NCBI RefSeq assembly: GCF_013114835.1
Contig: NZ_JAAVLW010000003.1
Span: 744,001-808,000, forward strand
Origin: Bradyrhizobium archetypum
Lineage (GTDB): Bacteria > Pseudomonadota > Alphaproteobacteria > Rhizobiales > Xanthobacteraceae
Direction of reading: 5' to 3'
DNA length: 64,000 nt
The notes beneath the pieces are model-generated. The model did not search any database and was not told the DNA's origin. It saw only the letters and a list, made by a program, of their open reading frames with translations. The position numbers and the translations under genes are program-made. Shown piece after piece: positions 10,601-16,687 of this stretch; positions within the stretch are counted from its first letter, which is position 1, and every line of letters begins with the position of its first letter.

Positions 10601-10748
10601 CCGGATTGGCCCACAGGATCCGCCTGCCGTCGGCTGTCCACAACCATGCAGGCAGGCGGCTCGCCGCATACGCCGCCAACCGCGGATCGCTGCGCGCCCG
10701 CCAGGGAGATTCCGCATCCGTCATCGCAACTACAGGACCCTCCGGCAT
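7680..10748 (-). CDS. Large cytoplasmic PAS-domain sensor histidine kinase, PdhS/PleC-like
   Basis: 1022 residues with no membrane helices. The N-terminal half holds PAS-like regions and a long Ala/Pro/Glu-rich linker (about residues 370-520). PAS domains follow at about 535-620 and 660-780 (EELAAILDTTAEGIVMFDAE). The dimerisation/phosphoacceptor region is ARISHELRTPLNAIIGFSEVM, with the acceptor His at residue 803. The ATP domain keeps the N-box Asn (LNLIGNS, residue 923) and G1 box (DTGHG, 952-956), but the G2 glycines of the ATP lid (usually GTGLGL) read SAAVSL. The overall plan resembles PdhS, a DivK-pathway cell-cycle kinase of Brucella; this is a family-level inference. Kinase activity may be weak. 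Confidence 0.82.
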   Translation of the reverse strand: MPEGPVVAMTDAESPWRARSDPRLAAYAASRLPAWLWTADGRRILWANPAGVRVFGATSAASLAERTFGPADQHRRQIARLTGRLLPNGAIRLERLRGFGAAPGMLATCGCSRFDFPNGSHGVLIAAGNIALIAPRPAQAHRQAEDEMQPDSEAPSPAAQPSAPAMPVAEPSIAPQPFPDYEQPAQSGDAPAEFALFDALAESAADEPAAEAPPAAEAVRRTLSPALEALAGQPAQERRLPLRFTWQMDRQSRFTVGSCEFVGLIGPHAAAVFGRPWPAIAETFKLDPANRVEKALATHDTWSGITLNWPVDGGGALAVELSGLPIFDGARNFTGYRGFGICRDFDALARLAALRLAEWSGEMVTQEPPTAAGAPAGAALPSHEVLPEPIAAETSPPNNLETPVEPPKESFEESLEESAPDTLPSESPADPPGNVVPFRAPGETKSLSLTPVENSAFNELARQLSARLDTENGNEAASDTDGETIFEPLTASAVREDANEPPEWLATPEPPARGEAARDKALLDLLPVGILIYRLDRLLYANPAFLTQMGYPNLHALEDAGGLDALYVEAGASNASSTSDTGRPVTISASGLADSDAPSSAAEARLYTISWDGDSALALIFSTTRHEGAAIAAAITQAEPAADPDIFEPSAVGHANAEELAAILDTTAEGIVMFDAEGNINAANRSAEALFGRDGDELVERNLADLFAPESQHAVFEYLAGVKASGVESLLDHGREVLGRESKGGIIPLSMTMGRTRADGPNFFAVFRDLSQAKKTENELREARRLAERAANAKADVLARISHELRTPLNAIIGFSEVMIGERFGALGNERYREYMKDIRASGERVIAIINDLLDLSRIETGKLDLAFTAQNLNELVESCVAVMQPQANRERIIIRTSLAHALPPVIADGRALRQITLNLIGNSIHLANAGGQVIVSTALSDFGEVMLRVRDTGHGLNDHEVAAALEPFRTRAPSDQSESAAVSLSLTKALVEANRAKFQIRTGGRTGTLIEIVFPHAVARA

Positions 10749-10961
10749 TAAATCGGCAGCCGGAGTGCCGACAGCGTTAAGACTTCGTTAGTATCGCAAG
10801 CCCGCCCCGGCAGGTCCACGGCCCGTCCCGCCGGCAGTAATCTTAGCCGAGGATAACCTTAACCGCCGGGGCGCTTCATCTGCTGGGAAGTCGAAAGCCT
10901 GACGCGGCCAATGCACCGCAACCGATGGATTACCTAGGTGGAACCAGCATCCGAGGCGAGA

Positions 10962-11011
10962 AAATTTGTGGCAACGCACCAGAAATTGCATTGCGTTGCA
11001 CAAATTTGACA
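10962..11011 (+). promoter_or_regulatory. Long imperfect dyad and -35 box upstream of phasin gene
   Basis: Arm one, AAATTTGTGGCAACGCA (10962-10978), is mirrored by TGCGTTGCACAAATTT (10992-11007), with a single-base gap and a 13-base spacer. TTGACA (11006-11011) overlaps the end of arm two. The position and the TGC/GCA-rich arms fit an operator for the polyhydroxyalkanoate regulator PhaR, which represses phasin genes in related bacteria; that identity is inference. The rest of the 390-base gap (10749-10961 and 11012-11138) shows nothing else clear. Confidence 0.55.
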
Positions 11012-11138
11012 CGATAAGGATGCTTATTAGGCAGGCCCGTGGATGGGCCGCTTCCGTGAGTGCGTGTACGTAACCCTTTCGGCCGCTTGCCTGCCGGCGT
11101 CCGCGAGGGGGAAATATCGTTTAACCCCATTGTGAAGG

Positions 11139-11582
11139 ATGCCAGCCGTGACCAGTTCCACCGATCCCTTCTCTGCCTCCATCATCCCCTTCGAAGTCCC
11201 CGAGCAGGTGCGCGCGTTCGCTGAAAAGGGCGTCTCGCAGGCCCGCGACAGCTATGCCAAGTTCAAGGACGCGGCTGAGACCCATAACGGCACCATCGAG
11301 GCGGTGTTCACCTCGGCCAGCAAGGGCGCCAGCGAGTACAACGCCAAGCTGATCGAGTTCTTCAAGGCCAACACCTCGTCCTCGCTCGATTTTGCGCAGG
11401 AGATGCTCGGCGTGAAGACGCCGGCTGCGGCATTGGAGCTGTGGACCTCGCACGCCAAGAAGCAGTACGAGACCTTCACAGCCCAGGCCAAGGAGCTTGC
11501 CGAACTCGGCCAGAAGGTTGCCACCGAGACCGTCGAGCCGATCAAGGCTTCAGCCTCGAAGTACTACAAGCCGGCCGCCTGA
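11139..11582 (+). CDS. Phasin family protein
   Basis: A 147-residue amphipathic helical protein of the Phasin_2 family, which coats polyhydroxyalkanoate granules. Diagnostic stretches are FEVPEQVRAFAEKGVSQARD near the N-terminus, ETHNGTIEAVFTSASKG in the middle, and LELWTSHAKKQYETFTAQAK before the C-terminal tail. No cysteines and no signal peptide. It is a single-gene unit with a long dyad upstream and a strong terminator 23 bases after the stop. Expression is therefore likely tuned to storage-polymer status. Confidence 0.92.
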   Translation: MPAVTSSTDPFSASIIPFEVPEQVRAFAEKGVSQARDSYAKFKDAAETHNGTIEAVFTSASKGASEYNAKLIEFFKANTSSSLDFAQEMLGVKTPAAALELWTSHAKKQYETFTAQAKELAELGQKVATETVEPIKASASKYYKPAA

Positions 11583-11604
11583 TCGGGCCGCGCCATCGCT
11601 AACG

Positions 11605-11635
11605 AAAAGCCCGGGCGAGGCGGCCCGGGCTTTTT
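11605..11635 (+). terminator. Rho-independent terminator of phasin gene
   Basis: AAAAGCCCGGGC, loop GAGGC, then GGCCCGGGC followed by TTTTT, 23 bases after the phasin stop. Confidence 0.85.
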
Positions 11636-11705
11636 GCTGCTCCGGCCGGGTCCCGGCTATCGGCCGGGGCTTGCAAAAATTAACACAAAACACGTCGCCA
11701 GCGAC

Positions 11706-11711
11706 TATAAT
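11706..11711 (+). promoter_or_regulatory. Consensus -10 box for tRNA-His
   Basis: A perfect TATAAT about 90 bases upstream of the mature tRNA-His. An upstream TTAACA lies at a 20-base spacing, longer than ideal, so the -35 assignment is uncertain. Confidence 0.4.
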
Positions 11712-11799
11712 CGGCGACGTAGCGGCCTTGCCAAAGCGAGGCGTTGCACCTAGTTTCCGGCCCATTCGCAGGACCCTTTTTGGGCCTCGCGTGAGGGAT

Positions 11800-11876
11800 G
11801 CAGTTGTAGCTCAGTTGGTTAGAGCGCCTGTCTGTGGAACAGGAGGTCGGTGGTTCGAGCCCACCCAACTGTACCA
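11800..11876 (+). tRNA. tRNA-His (GTG)
   Basis: Full cloverleaf with encoded CCA. The acceptor stem is GCAGTTG with CAACTGT, the anticodon stem-loop is CCTGT-CTGTGGA-ACAGG with anticodon GTG, and the T arm is GGTGG-TTCGAGC-CCACC. The discriminator is A73 and G1 faces U72, so the usual G-1:C73 identity pair is absent. A tRNA-His lacking G-1 with A73 is known for a subset of Alphaproteobacteria with a matching histidyl-tRNA synthetase. Confidence 0.97.
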
Positions 11877-12007
11877 TCCTCACCAGGTTGAACCGGATTG
11901 CCGCCCAAGTGCCGTGACGCTTGTGCTGTGACGTGTCGGCCACCCGTGCTTGCGAATCTCCAGCCGTTCACCCACACTTCCCGCGAATTGTTGCGGATGG
12001 GGGAGTG

Positions 12008-12367
12008 ATGATGGTTTTTCGCGAACAGATTTTTCGGTGCGGATTGCTTTTTGCCACCGCGCTGTCGGTATTGATCTGGTCGACGGCGGGCCGCGCCTAC
12101 ACCCCCGAGCAGCAGCAGGCCTGCACCGGCGATGCGTTCCGCCTCTGCAGCTCTGATATCCCCGACGTCGACCGCATCACCGCCTGCATGATCCGTAACA
12201 AGTCGCAGCTCTCGCCGGCCTGCCGCGCGCATTTCACGGCCGGTCCCGAGCCGGATGAAGTCGCGGCCATGCCCGCCGGACGACCGACGGTGATCCGGCC
12301 GGCCACGCTGCACAAGGCCGTGAGCGCCAAGCGCAAAGCCAAAAAGCCGGCGAAACCCGCGACGTGA
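12008..12367 (+). CDS. Secreted cysteine-rich repeat protein
   Basis: A 119-residue exported protein. A signal peptide (CGLLFATALSVLIWSTAGRA) is followed by ACTGDAFRLCSSDIPDVDRI and a second block with CMIRNKSQLSPACRAHF. The Cys spacing (C-x8-C-x14-C-x12-C) is that of the short cysteine-rich repeat also found in Golgi glycoprotein 1 (Cys_rich_FGFR family), which is common in Bradyrhizobium periplasmic proteins. The tail is Lys/Ala-rich. Two ATGs (12008, 12011) are possible. It follows tRNA-His with no operon partner. Molecular role unknown. Confidence 0.75.
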   Translation: MMVFREQIFRCGLLFATALSVLIWSTAGRAYTPEQQQACTGDAFRLCSSDIPDVDRITACMIRNKSQLSPACRAHFTAGPEPDEVAAMPAGRPTVIRPATLHKAVSAKRKAKKPAKPAT

Positions 12368-12461
12368 TCGACATCACGCAATTTCAAGGCCTCTTCTCGC
12401 TACTGACGCTTGCCAGCAGCCTCTGCAATGAACATCTCCTCACGGAAGAGGAGAGGGTTCA

Positions 12462-12791
12462 TTGAGCCAACATCAAAAAGAGCTCGATCGGCATTTTGCC
12501 TGGTTCGAGAAAAAGCTGCCGCCTGGGCCGGCGAAATTCGTCGGTTGGGTACGCAAGCCGACATCGATCTACGTCCGTATTCCGCTCGCATTTCTCTTAG
12601 TCGTCGGCGGCTTTCTCAGCTTCCTGCCGGTGCTCGGACTCTGGATGCTGCCACTCGGACTCCTTTTGTTCGCGCAGGACATACCGCCGCTGCAGAAGCC
12701 GATGGCGCAGGGACTTGGATGGATCGAGCGCAAATGGCTTGAGCGCCAGCGTGCAAAGCTCGAACGCGAGCGTGCAAGAAGTGCGCGATGA
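12462..12791 (+). CDS. Small membrane protein, unknown
   Basis: 109 residues with a basic N-terminal amphipathic part (residues 1-36), one long hydrophobic hairpin (IPLAFLLVVGGFLSFLPVLG then LWMLPLGLLLFAQDIP), and a basic coiled C-terminus rich in Arg, Glu and Lys (WIERKWLERQRAKLERERAR). Translation most likely begins at TTG, because GGAAGAGGAGAGGG lies just upstream and no ATG follows until deep in the frame. Inner-membrane hairpin with both ends probably cytoplasmic. I do not recognise a function. Confidence 0.72.
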   Translation: MSQHQKELDRHFAWFEKKLPPGPAKFVGWVRKPTSIYVRIPLAFLLVVGGFLSFLPVLGLWMLPLGLLLFAQDIPPLQKPMAQGLGWIERKWLERQRAKLERERARSAR

Positions 12792-12915
12792 GCCGAGCGA
12801 CAGCGGCCTTGCCGATTACCGTTTCGGTGACCGGGGTCACACGGTGTGACTCAAAAACCAGTTTTATTGGCAATTAAGTGGCTTCATCGCGGCGGGCGAT
12901 AAATTTTTCTTTCAC

Positions 12916-12933
12916 GAATCAGCGCGCTGATTC
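12916..12933. promoter_or_regulatory. 18-bp perfect palindrome upstream of orphan parA
   Basis: GAATCAGCGCGCTGATTC is self-complementary over all 18 bases and lies 36 bases before the ParA-like start codon. It could be an operator for autoregulation or a binding site for a partner DNA-binding protein; the adjacent genes include no ParB. Confidence 0.45.
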
Positions 12934-12968
12934 ATTTTCGGCTTCTGGGGTCAACTGGAGGCCAAGGT

Positions 12969-13649
12969 ATGAACGTAATTGTTTTCGCATCACGTAAGGG
13001 GGGCTCGGGAAAGAGTACCCTGGCTGCTCACCTCGCTGCCCATGTTCACAAGGCAACGAAGCCCATCCTTCTGGTCGATGCCGACCCGCAGGGCTCGCTT
13101 ACTCTCTGGCACAAATTGCGCGGCACCAACGAGCCGCCGATCAAGGCGGCGGTGAATTCCGTCAGCGGCATCGTCGCTGCCGCCAAACGCGACGGCGTCG
13201 AATGGGTGTTCATCGACACGCCGCCGAATCTGTCGGCCGTCGTCGATGACGCGATCCGCAACGCGACGATGGTGATTATTCCGGCGCGGCCCGGCGTGTT
13301 CGACGTCAACGCAGTGCAGGAAACCATTCAGACCTGCCGCTCGGCGCGCAAGCCCTACGCGGTCGTGATCAACGGCGCGCCCGCCGAACGCGACGGCGTC
13401 GAAAGCCGCATCGTCACCATCGCGCGCGAAGCGCTGGCGAAATTCCGCGCTCCCGTTTGGAGCGGCCAGATCACCAACCGCGCCGATCTCTTGATGGCGC
13501 TGAGCCAGGGTGAAGGCGCGCGCGAATATTACGCGGAAGGCCGCGCGGCTGCCGAGATTGCAAGGTTGTGGGGCGCGATCGAACGTTCGATCAAGGCGAT
13601 CCGCGGAACGGCGTCGGCGTCGGGCGCCATGCACAAGCAGGCGGCGTAA
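12969..13649 (+). CDS. Orphan ParA/MinD-type ATPase
   Basis: A 226-residue P-loop ATPase of the ParA family. It has the deviant Walker A motif KGGSGKST (residues 11-18) with the signature lysine, the A' region VDADPQGS, and Walker B VFIDTPP. Such proteins form ATP-dependent dimers that position cargo on DNA or membrane. There is no parB or parS set nearby and it is shorter than chromosomal ParA, so it is an orphan whose cargo is unknown. The start is supported by GGAGGCC upstream. An 18-bp palindrome precedes it and a terminator follows. Confidence 0.88.
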   Translation: MNVIVFASRKGGSGKSTLAAHLAAHVHKATKPILLVDADPQGSLTLWHKLRGTNEPPIKAAVNSVSGIVAAAKRDGVEWVFIDTPPNLSAVVDDAIRNATMVIIPARPGVFDVNAVQETIQTCRSARKPYAVVINGAPAERDGVESRIVTIAREALAKFRAPVWSGQITNRADLLMALSQGEGAREYYAEGRAAAEIARLWGAIERSIKAIRGTASASGAMHKQAA

Positions 13650-13682
13650 CAACGCCGCTCTCGATCTGCCGGACTGACAAAG

Positions 13683-13713
13683 AACGCGCGGGCTCCGCGC
13701 GTTTTCTTTTTGT
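13683..13713 (+). terminator. Terminator after parA-like gene
   Basis: AACGCGCGG, loop GCTC, CGCGCGTT, then TTCTTTTT, starting 34 bases past the stop codon. Confidence 0.75.
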
Positions 13714-13729
13714 GGGAGACTTTGTTGTT

Positions 13730-13810
13730 GTCATTCCGGGGCGATGCGAAGCATCGAGCCCGGAATCTCGAGATTCCGGGTCTGGTGCTTGCGCACCATC
13801 CCGGAATGAC
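13730..13810. repeat. Extragenic palindromic repeat, GTCATTCCGGG family
   Basis: Begins GTCATTCCGGGGCGATGCG and ends CATCCCGGAATGAC, with internal CCCGGAATCTCGAGATTCCGGG. The same family recurs at 18413-18487 and 40981-41074. Confidence 0.85.
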
Positions 13811-13816
13811 GGCGCC

Positions 13817-13948
13817 CTACGCCACCATCAGCACATAGAGCACGACGACCGGGGACAGCGTCAGGATCACCGACCAGATGCCGACGGCCCACAGAATGTC
13901 CTCGGTGGAGAAGCCCTGTTCGGGCAGCCTGTTGTTTTCGAAATGCAC
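13817..13948 (-). CDS. 43-aa single-span membrane protein
   Basis: Starts at GTG (VHFENNRLPEQGFSTEDILW) preceded by CGGGGGCG at good spacing. It then has one hydrophobic span, AVGIWSVILTLSPVVVLYVL, and ends MVA. This is a plausible micro membrane protein with its N-terminus in the cytoplasm. It is convergent with parA and shares the gap with a palindromic repeat that begins 7 bases past its stop. Short enough to be missed by gene callers; function unknown. Confidence 0.6.
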   Translation of the reverse strand: MHFENNRLPEQGFSTEDILWAVGIWSVILTLSPVVVLYVLMVA

Positions 13949-14177
13949 GTTGCGCCCCCGCGTTTTTGGTTTATCCGGATAGTTTGATACCCGACCGGTT
14001 TTAAAAACCTGGTTGCGATTTCACTTGCATTTTTCTGGACTTGCTATTGCCGGCTAACCAGCGCGTCACCTGGTTAACGTGTGGTTGCCGCGCGGCGACA
14101 AACTCGAGCGAAGCCTCGTCCGCAATGTTAGAATTTTATGCGTATGGATCTCTCCCAGAACAACAAGGGGGAAATCG

Positions 14178-14318
14178 ATGACCGTTCACGGCAGGAAATA
14201 TCCGTTCGGCGACTATGCCCAAAGCATGCACGACGTTCTCCTGGTGTCGTCATTTGCCATCTGGGCGATGCTGCTCGGCTTCGCGCCCGTGATGACTTAT
14301 CGCCTGCTGATGAGCTGA
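14178..14318 (+). CDS. 46-aa single-span membrane protein
   Basis: MTVHGRKYPFGDYAQSMHDV leads into a hydrophobic segment, LLVSSFAIWAMLLGFAPVMT, ending YRLLMS. AAGGGGGAAA seven bases upstream supports the ATG at 14178; the frame upstream of it is open but unlikely. Divergent from the 43-aa membrane protein at 13817-13948. No family recognised. Confidence 0.6.
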   Translation: MTVHGRKYPFGDYAQSMHDVLLVSSFAIWAMLLGFAPVMTYRLLMS

Positions 14319-14324
14319 TTTCGC

Positions 14325-14357
14325 TTCTCCCTCTCGCCATCGAGGCGAGAGGGAGAA
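14325..14357. terminator. Bidirectional hairpin between convergent genes
   Basis: A 14-bp perfect stem, TTCTCCCTCTCGCC (14325-14338) with GGCGAGAGGGAGAA (14344-14357), loop ATCGA. It lies between the ends of the 46-aa gene and the DapA-like gene. There is no long T-run, so it may be a rho-assisted terminator or an extragenic repeat. Confidence 0.55.
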
Positions 14358-14367
14358 AGTCACATCC

Positions 14368-15300
14368 TCAGGCCCGCCGCAGGAGCTGCGGTCCGCGCCG
14401 ATCGATTTCCTCGTTCAACAGCGCTGCGAGCTCCGCGCTCACTTCCACCATCGGCAGGCGAACCTCGGCGCTGTCGATCAGCCCGCTGCGCGCCAGCCAG
14501 TATTTGGCGGGCGCCGGGCTCGGCTCGGCAAACAACAGCCGGGTCAGCCGGGAGAGCTCCTTCCAGGATGCCCGCGCGCCGTCACGATCCCCTTGCCTGA
14601 TCAGCGCCTGCATCGAGGCGAAAGCCTCGGTCTCCAGATGCGCCGACAACAGGATTGCGCCGTCGGCGCCGTCGGCGAGCGCGTCGTGATACTGCGTGTC
14701 TTCGCCGGTCAGCACGCGAAAGCCGGCTGGCCGCCGCGCCAGCAAATCGATCGACTGCGCGCGGTCGGCACTGCAATCCTTCATGCCGATGATGTTCGAA
14801 TGCGCCGCGAGCTGCAGCAGTGTCTCGTTGGTGAGGCTGACGGCGGTCCGGTACGGAATGTTGTAGAGCACGATCGGCCATGCGGCGTGATCGGCGAGCG
14901 CAGTGAAATGCTGCAACAGGCCACGCTGCGACGGCCGGATGTAATAGGGGCTTGCGATCAGATAGCCGTCGATCGGCCAGCCGGCCGTCTCGTCCAGTGC
15001 ATCCAGCATCTTCGCGGTCGAGGCGCCGGACAGGCCAAGCAGGATCGGCAAATAGCGCCGGCTGGCGGAGAGCTCGTTGCGCGTCAGTGTCACCAGCCGC
15101 TCGAGCTCGTCTGCGCGGAGCGACATGCCTTCGCCCGACGTCGCGGCCAGAATGAAGCCGTCGACCGGGCCGGCCGCATACCGCCTGACGAGCCGGCGTA
15201 ATGACGCCTCGTCGAGTTCGCCGTCGCGAAACGGCGTGATGAGCGGCAGCCACAGGCCCTGCAGGCGGCTTGCCAGATCGTTGGTTGAAGGGGCAGTCAT
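14368..15300 (-). CDS. Dihydrodipicolinate synthase (DapA)/N-acetylneuraminate lyase family aldolase
   Basis: A 310-residue class I aldolase of the pyruvate-dependent Schiff-base type. Visible marks are GLWLPLITPFRDG at the first strand, ATSGEGMSL at the substrate-carboxylate loop (TTGE in authentic DapA), YNIPYRTAV with the proton-relay Tyr, and IIGMKDCSAD with the Schiff-base Lys. The altered TSGEG loop and the distance from lysine genes suggest a keto-acid aldolase or lyase other than the housekeeping DapA. It is preceded by a long leader with several hairpins, including a terminator-like one (15342-15368) next to the ribosome binding site. Confidence 0.82.
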   Translation of the reverse strand: MTAPSTNDLASRLQGLWLPLITPFRDGELDEASLRRLVRRYAAGPVDGFILAATSGEGMSLRADELERLVTLTRNELSASRRYLPILLGLSGASTAKMLDALDETAGWPIDGYLIASPYYIRPSQRGLLQHFTALADHAAWPIVLYNIPYRTAVSLTNETLLQLAAHSNIIGMKDCSADRAQSIDLLARRPAGFRVLTGEDTQYHDALADGADGAILLSAHLETEAFASMQALIRQGDRDGARASWKELSRLTRLLFAEPSPAPAKYWLARSGLIDSAEVRLPMVEVSAELAALLNEEIDRRGPQLLRRA

Positions 15301-15341
15301 CGTTCCATCTCCTCATGGGGTAAGCCGGAGACGGGACCAAT

Positions 15342-15368
15342 AAAAAACCCCGTCCAGACGGCGGGGCT
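15342..15368 (-). terminator. Terminator/attenuator-like hairpin just before the DapA-like gene
   Basis: On the minus strand GCCCCGCCGTC, TG, GACGGGG is followed by TTTTTT. It ends about 40 bases before the DapA-like start codon, so it would cut the gene's own leader unless relieved, or it ends an upstream small RNA. Confidence 0.6.
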
Positions 15369-15411
15369 TCGGATCGCGGTTTGCGGCTGTTCAGCGCGCG
15401 CGTCGATCTCG

Positions 15412-15435
15412 GGTCCCCGGATGGGGACCTTTTTT
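15412..15435 (+). terminator. Plus-strand terminator, antisense in the DapA-like leader
   Basis: GGTCCCC, GGAT, GGGGACC, then TTTTTT: a textbook terminator reading rightwards, although no rightward gene lies upstream within the gap. It implies a short antisense transcript from about 15300-15400. Confidence 0.6.
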
Positions 15436-15530
15436 CGACGACAGGGCTGCGCACGAACTCGTGATCATGTGCAGATCATGGTTGTGAAGCGCTTCGATGT
15501 CAATTGGCGCAGCAAAGATGACGCGGCCAT

Positions 15531-15563
15531 GAAAAAAAGCCGGGCCCCGAAAGAGCCCGGCTT
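15531..15563 (-). terminator. Minus-strand terminator downstream of lsrB
   Basis: AAGCCGGGC, loop, GCCCGGCTT, then seven T on the minus strand. It ends transcripts from lsrB or from a separate short RNA between 15560 and 15760. Confidence 0.75.
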
Positions 15564-15609
15564 GAGGTATTGGCCACGTGAGGCCGACACAATCACCTTC
15601 CAAGAGGGA

Positions 15610-15729
15610 TTACTGAACTGCCGTGTCACTGGAGGAGGGGGACATGTGCGCGACACGACCGATCAGCGTTCGAGTACTATGATCCTCATCGGCGCCATGC
15701 AGCAACCGTCGAGGTCGCATGTCAGACAT
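15610..15729 (-). CDS. Possible 39-aa ORF in the lsrB 3' region
   Basis: MSDMRPRRLLHGADEDHSTR and 19 further residues ending SSSDTAVQ, polar with no hydrophobic segment. It lies between the lsrB stop and a strong terminator. The ribosome binding site is weak (GAGGGCG, 13 bases away). It could be a small protein, or this segment may simply be a small RNA. Confidence 0.25.
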   Translation of the reverse strand: MSDMRPRRLLHGADEDHSTRTLIGRVAHMSPSSSDTAVQ

Positions 15730-15761
15730 GCGGTGAGCGCGCCCTCTATAAAAACAGCTAA

Positions 15762-16655
15762 TTAGGACGGCCAGCGCTGCGCCTTGCTCACCACGAAATC
15801 GCGGAACACCTGCACGCGTGCAACCGTCTTCAACTCTTCGGGATAGACGAAGTAGGTGTCGAGCTGGATCGAGTCGGATTCGCCGAACAACTGCACCAGG
15901 CGGTTGTTTTCCTCGACCAGATAGTCCGGCAGCGCGGCGATGCCGAGCCCCTGCTGGCAGGCGCGGACCAAGCCCAAGATATTGTTCACCTTGAAATAGG
16001 CTTCGCGCGGGCCGGAGCCGTTGCGGCCGGCGTCGATCAGCCAGCTCCGATTCTGCAGATGCGTCGGAACCTGCGCATCGCCGAGCATGATGATGCGGTG
16101 CGAGTCGAGGTCGTCGAGCGTCCGCGGCGTGCCGAAGCGCTTGATGTATTCCGGCGAGCAATAGGCGTGGAAGCCGATCGAGAACAGCTTGCGCTGGATC
16201 AGGTCCGGCTGGGTGGGCTTGCGGGTCCGGATCGCGACGTCGGCCTCCCGCATCGACAAATCGAGATCCTCGTCGGTGACGATCAGCGAGATGCGGATAT
16301 CAGGATAGAGCGCGGTGAACTCGTCGAGCCGCGGAATCAGCCAGTTGATGCCGAGCGCGGGGGGCGTGGTGATCTTGAGATCGCCGCTCGGCCGTTCGCG
16401 GCTGTCGGTCAGCTTGGCGCGCGCCGCCTGCAACTGCATGAACACGTCATGGGCGGTGCGAAACAGCAAGTCGCCCTGTTCGGTGAGGATCAATCCGCGC
16501 GCATGGCGGTGGAACAGCGACACCGAGAGTTCCTGCTCGAGTGCGCTGACCTGCCGCGACACGGCGGATTGCGAAAGCCCGAGTTGCTCGCCGGCATGGG
16601 TGAAGCTTCCCGCTTCTGCCGCCGCGTGAAACACCTTCAGCTTGTCCCAATCCAT
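15762..16655 (-). CDS. lsrB: LysR-type regulator LsrB/VtlR
   Basis: A 297-residue LysR regulator. The N-terminal winged helix reads MDWDKLKVFHAAAEAGSFTH, then LGLSQSAVSRQVSALEQEL. The effector domain contains TTPPALGINWLIPRLDEFTA. Sequence style and position directly downstream of trxB match the rhizobial LsrB/VtlR lineage, which controls redox, envelope and small-RNA genes in Sinorhizobium, Agrobacterium and Brucella. Cys residues in FHAYCSPEY and VRACQQG are candidates for redox sensing. The frame opens ten codons earlier, at 16685, only two bases past the trxB stop, so translation may be coupled to trxB; MDWDKLK is preferred from family alignments as I remember them. Confidence 0.88.
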   Translation of the reverse strand: MDWDKLKVFHAAAEAGSFTHAGEQLGLSQSAVSRQVSALEQELSVSLFHRHARGLILTEQGDLLFRTAHDVFMQLQAARAKLTDSRERPSGDLKITTPPALGINWLIPRLDEFTALYPDIRISLIVTDEDLDLSMREADVAIRTRKPTQPDLIQRKLFSIGFHAYCSPEYIKRFGTPRTLDDLDSHRIIMLGDAQVPTHLQNRSWLIDAGRNGSGPREAYFKVNNILGLVRACQQGLGIAALPDYLVEENNRLVQLFGESDSIQLDTYFVYPEELKTVARVQVFRDFVVSKAQRWPS

Positions 16656-16687
16656 GTCCGTAAATCCGTCTCGAGTTCTAGGCATGA

